From Terfezia claveryi (taxonomy: Eukaryota > Ascomycota > Pezizomycetes > Pezizales > Pezizaceae), in the NCBI GenBank assembly GCA_015179025.1, contig WHUX01000536.1, positions 1 to 20,335 on the forward strand: DNA of 20,335 bases. Direction: 5' to 3'. This document shows positions 18,600-20,335 of this stretch, in pieces. The position numbers and the translations under genes are program-made. Below the pieces are notes generated by a model. That model was not told where the DNA came from. It ran no database searches and saw only the letters and a program-made list of their open reading frames with translations. Within the stretch, counting starts at the first letter, position 1, and every line of letters starts with the position of its first letter.

Positions 18600-19866
18600 G
18601 CGCCGTATTATGGCAGTGAAGGCCTCACAAACAGAAGAATCAAGTTGGTCAAAGAGATCCTAGAGGCTGGCCTCAAGGATGACAAGTGGTTAGGGATTCG
18701 GAACGCGTTGAAGTTTGGCAAGGAGTATCCTGGACTCGATCATTACGGTTTAGAAGATGACATGGTAACCTATGAACGTCGCCTATATATACCTGACAAC
18801 AACTCCCTTAAGTTGAAAGTGGCTTTCCAGTGTCACGATGCTAAAGTTGCAGGTCATTTCGGACGTAACAAAACCCTCGAGCTCATGAAACGAAATTACT
18901 ACTGGCCTAATATGGAAGACTGGGTACGAAACTACGTTCGCACATGCGATGCTTGCCAAAGAAACAAGACAGCAAGACACAAGAAATATGGCAAGCTCGT
19001 ACCTCTTCCAATCCCCTATAGGCCGTGGGAACACATTTCGATGGATTTCATCACTGATTTACACCAGTCAAAGGGTATAATCAGATCTGGGTTATTGTTG
19101 ATAGGTTTACTAAGATGTCACATTTCATTCCCTTAAAGAACCGGAAGGCAAAAGAGTTGGCTGGGATATTTGTCGAGGAGGTTTGGAGGCTACATGGATT
19201 ACCAAAGAGGGTTGTTTCAGATCGGGATTCGTGTTTACAAGTTCGTTTGGATGTAGGTAATGCGTTATTAGGAGTTGAGTTGAATAAGTCCTCGGCATAT
19301 ACCCCCAACTGATGGTCAAACCGAACGAGTAACCAGACCCTTGACATTATCTATGGACGTATTGCTGTTGGGATCAGGATGACTGAGTCGAATTATTACC
19401 ATTTGCCGAGTTTTGTTATAATAACACTTCCACTCTAGTACTAAACTACACCATTCTTTGCTGCATATGCTCAACACCCGGAAAACAATTTCCAGAACCC
19501 AACTGAAGCCTCAACTGAATCGAACAACCCTGAGGCAGTCAAGACAGTCAAACCTTGGACACAATGAGAGAGGCTATGAGGGAGAACATGAAGACAGGCA
19601 GGACCGGATGTTAAATACTATAATCTCAAGGTAGCAGAAAGGAACCGACATTCAAAGTGGGAGATTGGGTTATGGTCAATGCAAAGAACATCAAAACAAG
19701 GCGTCTGACCAAGAAGCTTGACTACAAGTTACGAGGGAAGTTTAGAATTAAACGGCTTATTGGCACTTATGCCTATGAGTTAGACCTTCCCCAAGTACGG
19801 GCAAAACTCACCCAGTTTTCATATTAGTTTGTTGGAACCCTACCACCTTAATACAATTGCCGGCAG
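18600..19866 (+). pseudogene. Integrase of copy C
   Basis: Zinc-binding module H2C2: His in QCHDAKVAGHFGRNKT and Cys in TCDACQRNK (18830-18965), preceded by RLYIPDNNSLK. The catalytic core follows with its first Asp in SMDFITDL (19043-19045), second in VVSDRDS (near 19219-19227) and Glu in DGQTERV of another frame (19323-19325), so the DDE triad is intact. Beyond the core come AYAQHPENNF, ASTESNNPEAV and the C-terminal module, broken by about ten frame changes before 19866. Compared with copy A over the same stretch, C has repeated single-base deletions where A is in frame. Confidence 0.88.
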
Positions 19867-20103
19867 ATGCTCACCAACACCCCCTCCTGTCGACCTCGAA
19901 GAATCGGATACCAGGTTGAAAAAGTTAGGATGAGTGAGCTTAGGAAGGGACGGGTTATGTATTTAGTCTCTTGGAAGGGTTACGGTCCTGAGAATGACAC
20001 ATGGGAACCATATGAGAACCTGAAGGATGGAGCAGCCGATTTAATTCGAAAATTCCATCTGGATAATCCTCGTAAGCCTCGGGACCCTGATGTTATCTTG
20101 TGA
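19867..20103 (+). CDS. C-terminal chromodomain of copy C pol
   Basis: The last in-frame block ends at TGA 20101-20103. It reads [50 protein letters not shown]: a typical chromodomain with the aromatic positions Tyr, Trp and Trp-Glu-Pro-Tyr in place. Such domains on chromovirus integrases bind methylated histone H3 and favour insertion into heterochromatin. It is 78 codons and follows a Pro-rich linker; copy A has the same domain with two stops in it. It is the C-terminal part of a polyprotein and not a separate gene. Confidence 0.9.
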   Translation: MLTNTPSCRPRRIGYQVEKVRMSELRKGRVMYLVSWKGYGPENDTWEPYENLKDGAADLIRKFHLDNPRKPRDPDVIL

Positions 20104-20335
20104 GGATTTTTCTTTTTTTCCTATTATTAGGCATTAGTTTTTTGAATTATCTTTACGTTTTTTTACCTGTATTTCTTATGCCATTTTGTCCCAGGGGTGC
20201 AATGAGACGTGCGCAGCATGTTTTGGCTGTCGTATATGAGGACTGGTCCTCAAGCCCCATCCATTGTTGTTAGTAGAATAATGATTCTGATTGCATGATC
20301 AATCAGGTTCTTGCGGACAAGAACCTTAAGGGGGG
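20104..20335 (+). other. 3' UTR and start of the polypurine tract of copy C
   Basis: Aligns with 4530-4773. Inverted repeat TGAGGACTGGTCCTCA at 20237-20252; hairpin with arms AGGTTCTTG/CAAGAACCT around CGGA at 20305-20326; then TAAGGGGGG at the window edge. In copy A the LTR begins about 15 bp after the hairpin, so the 3' LTR of copy C should start within a few bases beyond the window. Confidence 0.8.

Noticed and set aside
1..20335. tRNA, rRNA or host protein-coding genes.
   Set aside because: No cloverleaf with A and B boxes, rRNA signature or non-transposon ORF was found on either strand.

Overview
The window holds no recognisable host gene. It is a cluster of nested and decayed transposable elements, most likely from a filamentous ascomycete: chromodomain Ty3/gypsy elements, a Fot1/pogo-like transposase and a PIF/Harbinger-like transposase occur together, and the older copies are full of C-to-T and G-to-A changes on both strands (CAG to TAG, TGG to TAG, His to Tyr, Asp to Asn), the pattern expected of repeat-induced point mutation (RIP). 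The phylum-level guess is inference; genus cannot be told.

Layout. 1-2690 is the 3' part of an LTR retrotransposon (E0): a charged ORF tail, a polypurine tract and a 194-bp LTR. A compact PIF/Harbinger element (504-2331) with perfect 19-bp terminal inverted repeats and a TATTA target duplication is inserted in it. 2888-3644 is part of an LTR in minus orientation (copy B), butted against the integrase of a plus-strand chromovirus (copy A, 3645-6244) that keeps its integrase end, chromodomain, 3' UTR and whole 3' LTR. Copy A ends inside the C-terminus of a minus-strand pogo-like transposase (6245 to about 8100). 8101-8953 is non-coding sequence with a tandem duplication. 8954-12212 is a minus-strand chromovirus of another family (element D) whose protease, reverse transcriptase and RNase H are missing. 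An A/C-family LTR fragment (F, 12213-12618, minus) cuts D's gag, and copy C (12619 to the window end) is inserted in F. Copy C has a complete 1455-bp 5' LTR, gag, protease, RT, RNase H, integrase and chromodomain, and the window ends at its polypurine tract.

How the parts relate. A, B, F and C share one LTR family, so its control signals can be compared between copies: three spaced TTACCCTGAA-type motifs, a palindrome, a TATA-like box, a duplicated segment near the LTR end, a hairpin before the polypurine tract, and a 9-nt segment of the LTR complementary to the primer-binding position. That last feature suggests Tf1-type self-priming instead of tRNA priming. Two damage types coexist: the pogo copy, copy A and most of element D decay by transitions with little or no frame loss, whereas the much less mutated copy C carries many one-base indels, which may be an assembly artefact. 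The most unusual coding feature is a 183-bp array of 9-bp units that stays in frame inside the Harbinger catalytic domain and is also open on the opposite strand.
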